A program made the translations under genes and the position numbers. Positions 47,805 through 47,854 of a DNA stretch of 47,854 nt are shown piece after piece; position 1 is the stretch's first letter; each line of letters begins with the position of its first letter. The stretch is from CAYJLF01 sp964371055 (GTDB lineage: Bacteria; Eisenbacteria; RBG-16-71-46; CAIMUX01), in contig CAYJLF010000030.1 in assembly GCA_964371055.1 (NCBI GenBank), positions 1 to 47,854 of the forward strand, written 5' to 3'. Under the pieces are notes generated by a model. That model worked only from the letters and a program-made list of their open reading frames with translations. It was not told the DNA's origin and searched no databases.

Positions 47805-47854
47805 CACGGGTGGAGAGCCGTCTGCACTGGCTGGGATTTGGTCTGGTGCTGTTA
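47801..47854 (+). CDS. Start of an unidentified gene cut by the window edge
   Basis: ATG 47801 overlaps the glycosyltransferase stop (ATGA) after GCGCAGG. Eighteen codons are visible (MTRVESRLHWLGFGLVLL): a short basic start running into a hydrophobic stretch, as at the N-terminus of a membrane protein. Context suggests a polymerase, flippase or membrane mannosyltransferase-like gene of the same pathway, but this cannot be shown. Confidence 0.6.
   Translation, partial: MTRVESRLHWLGFGLVLL

Overview
The window is GC-rich, densely packed bacterial chromosome with no sign of phage, insertion sequences or CRISPR. Several things point to a diderm of the wider FCB group, perhaps a candidate phylum such as Eisenbacteria (inference, not proven): a PorV-type outer-membrane barrel carrying thrombospondin type-3 and OmpA modules, a giant secreted protein ending in a FlgD-like domain, a propionyl-CoA carboxylase with separate biotin carboxylase and biotin-carrier chains, and a very GC-biased codon usage.

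Left part (1-10.7 kb). Two minus-strand operons encode the propionyl-CoA to succinyl-CoA route: carboxyltransferase, biotin carboxylase and biotin carrier (10651-6920), then methylmalonyl-CoA epimerase and the small and large mutase subunits (3889-1, the last cut by the window edge). Between them, on the plus strand, sits a three-gene selenium-metabolism operon (yedE, a cysteine desulfurase-family enzyme, a DUF3343 protein; 4396-6880). Its roughly 250-nt leader holds a tiny ORF with a near-perfect Shine-Dalgarno sequence, whose UGA is followed at SECIS-like distance by a strong hairpin.

Middle (11-21.5 kb). A small lipoprotein and an enoyl-CoA hydratase are followed by tRNA-Leu(UAG) and the proteostasis block tig-clpP-clpX-lon, then purA, tRNA-Lys(UUU) and a divergent YchF-like protein. 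ClpP has Asn in place of the catalytic Asp, Lon has an unusual linker where a conserved coiled coil is expected, and the YchF relative has lost the usual G3/switch II region.

Right-centre (21.5-40.8 kb). A 930-base gene-free stretch contains a good sigma-70-like promoter, several hairpins and an intrinsic terminator about 360 nt downstream, so it may encode an unclassified small RNA or an attenuated leader. Then comes one uninterrupted 16.7-kb gene for a secreted protein of about 5,580 residues: SbsA-like Ig repeats, a long array of Ig-like units ending in DxxGN, many Asp-rich calcium-type loops, a von Willebrand A domain with an intact MIDAS, and a C-terminal FlgD-like domain. It is followed by a PorV-TSP3-OmpA fusion gene, a likely secretion or anchoring partner, and a strong terminator.

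Right end (40.8-47.9 kb). A hairpin-rich non-coding stretch precedes a type IV pilin-like gene. Then comes a riboflavin operon (ribD-ribE-ribBA-ribH) with nusB, and a tightly coupled methyltransferase, a family-4-type glycosyltransferase and the start of a further gene cut by the window edge.
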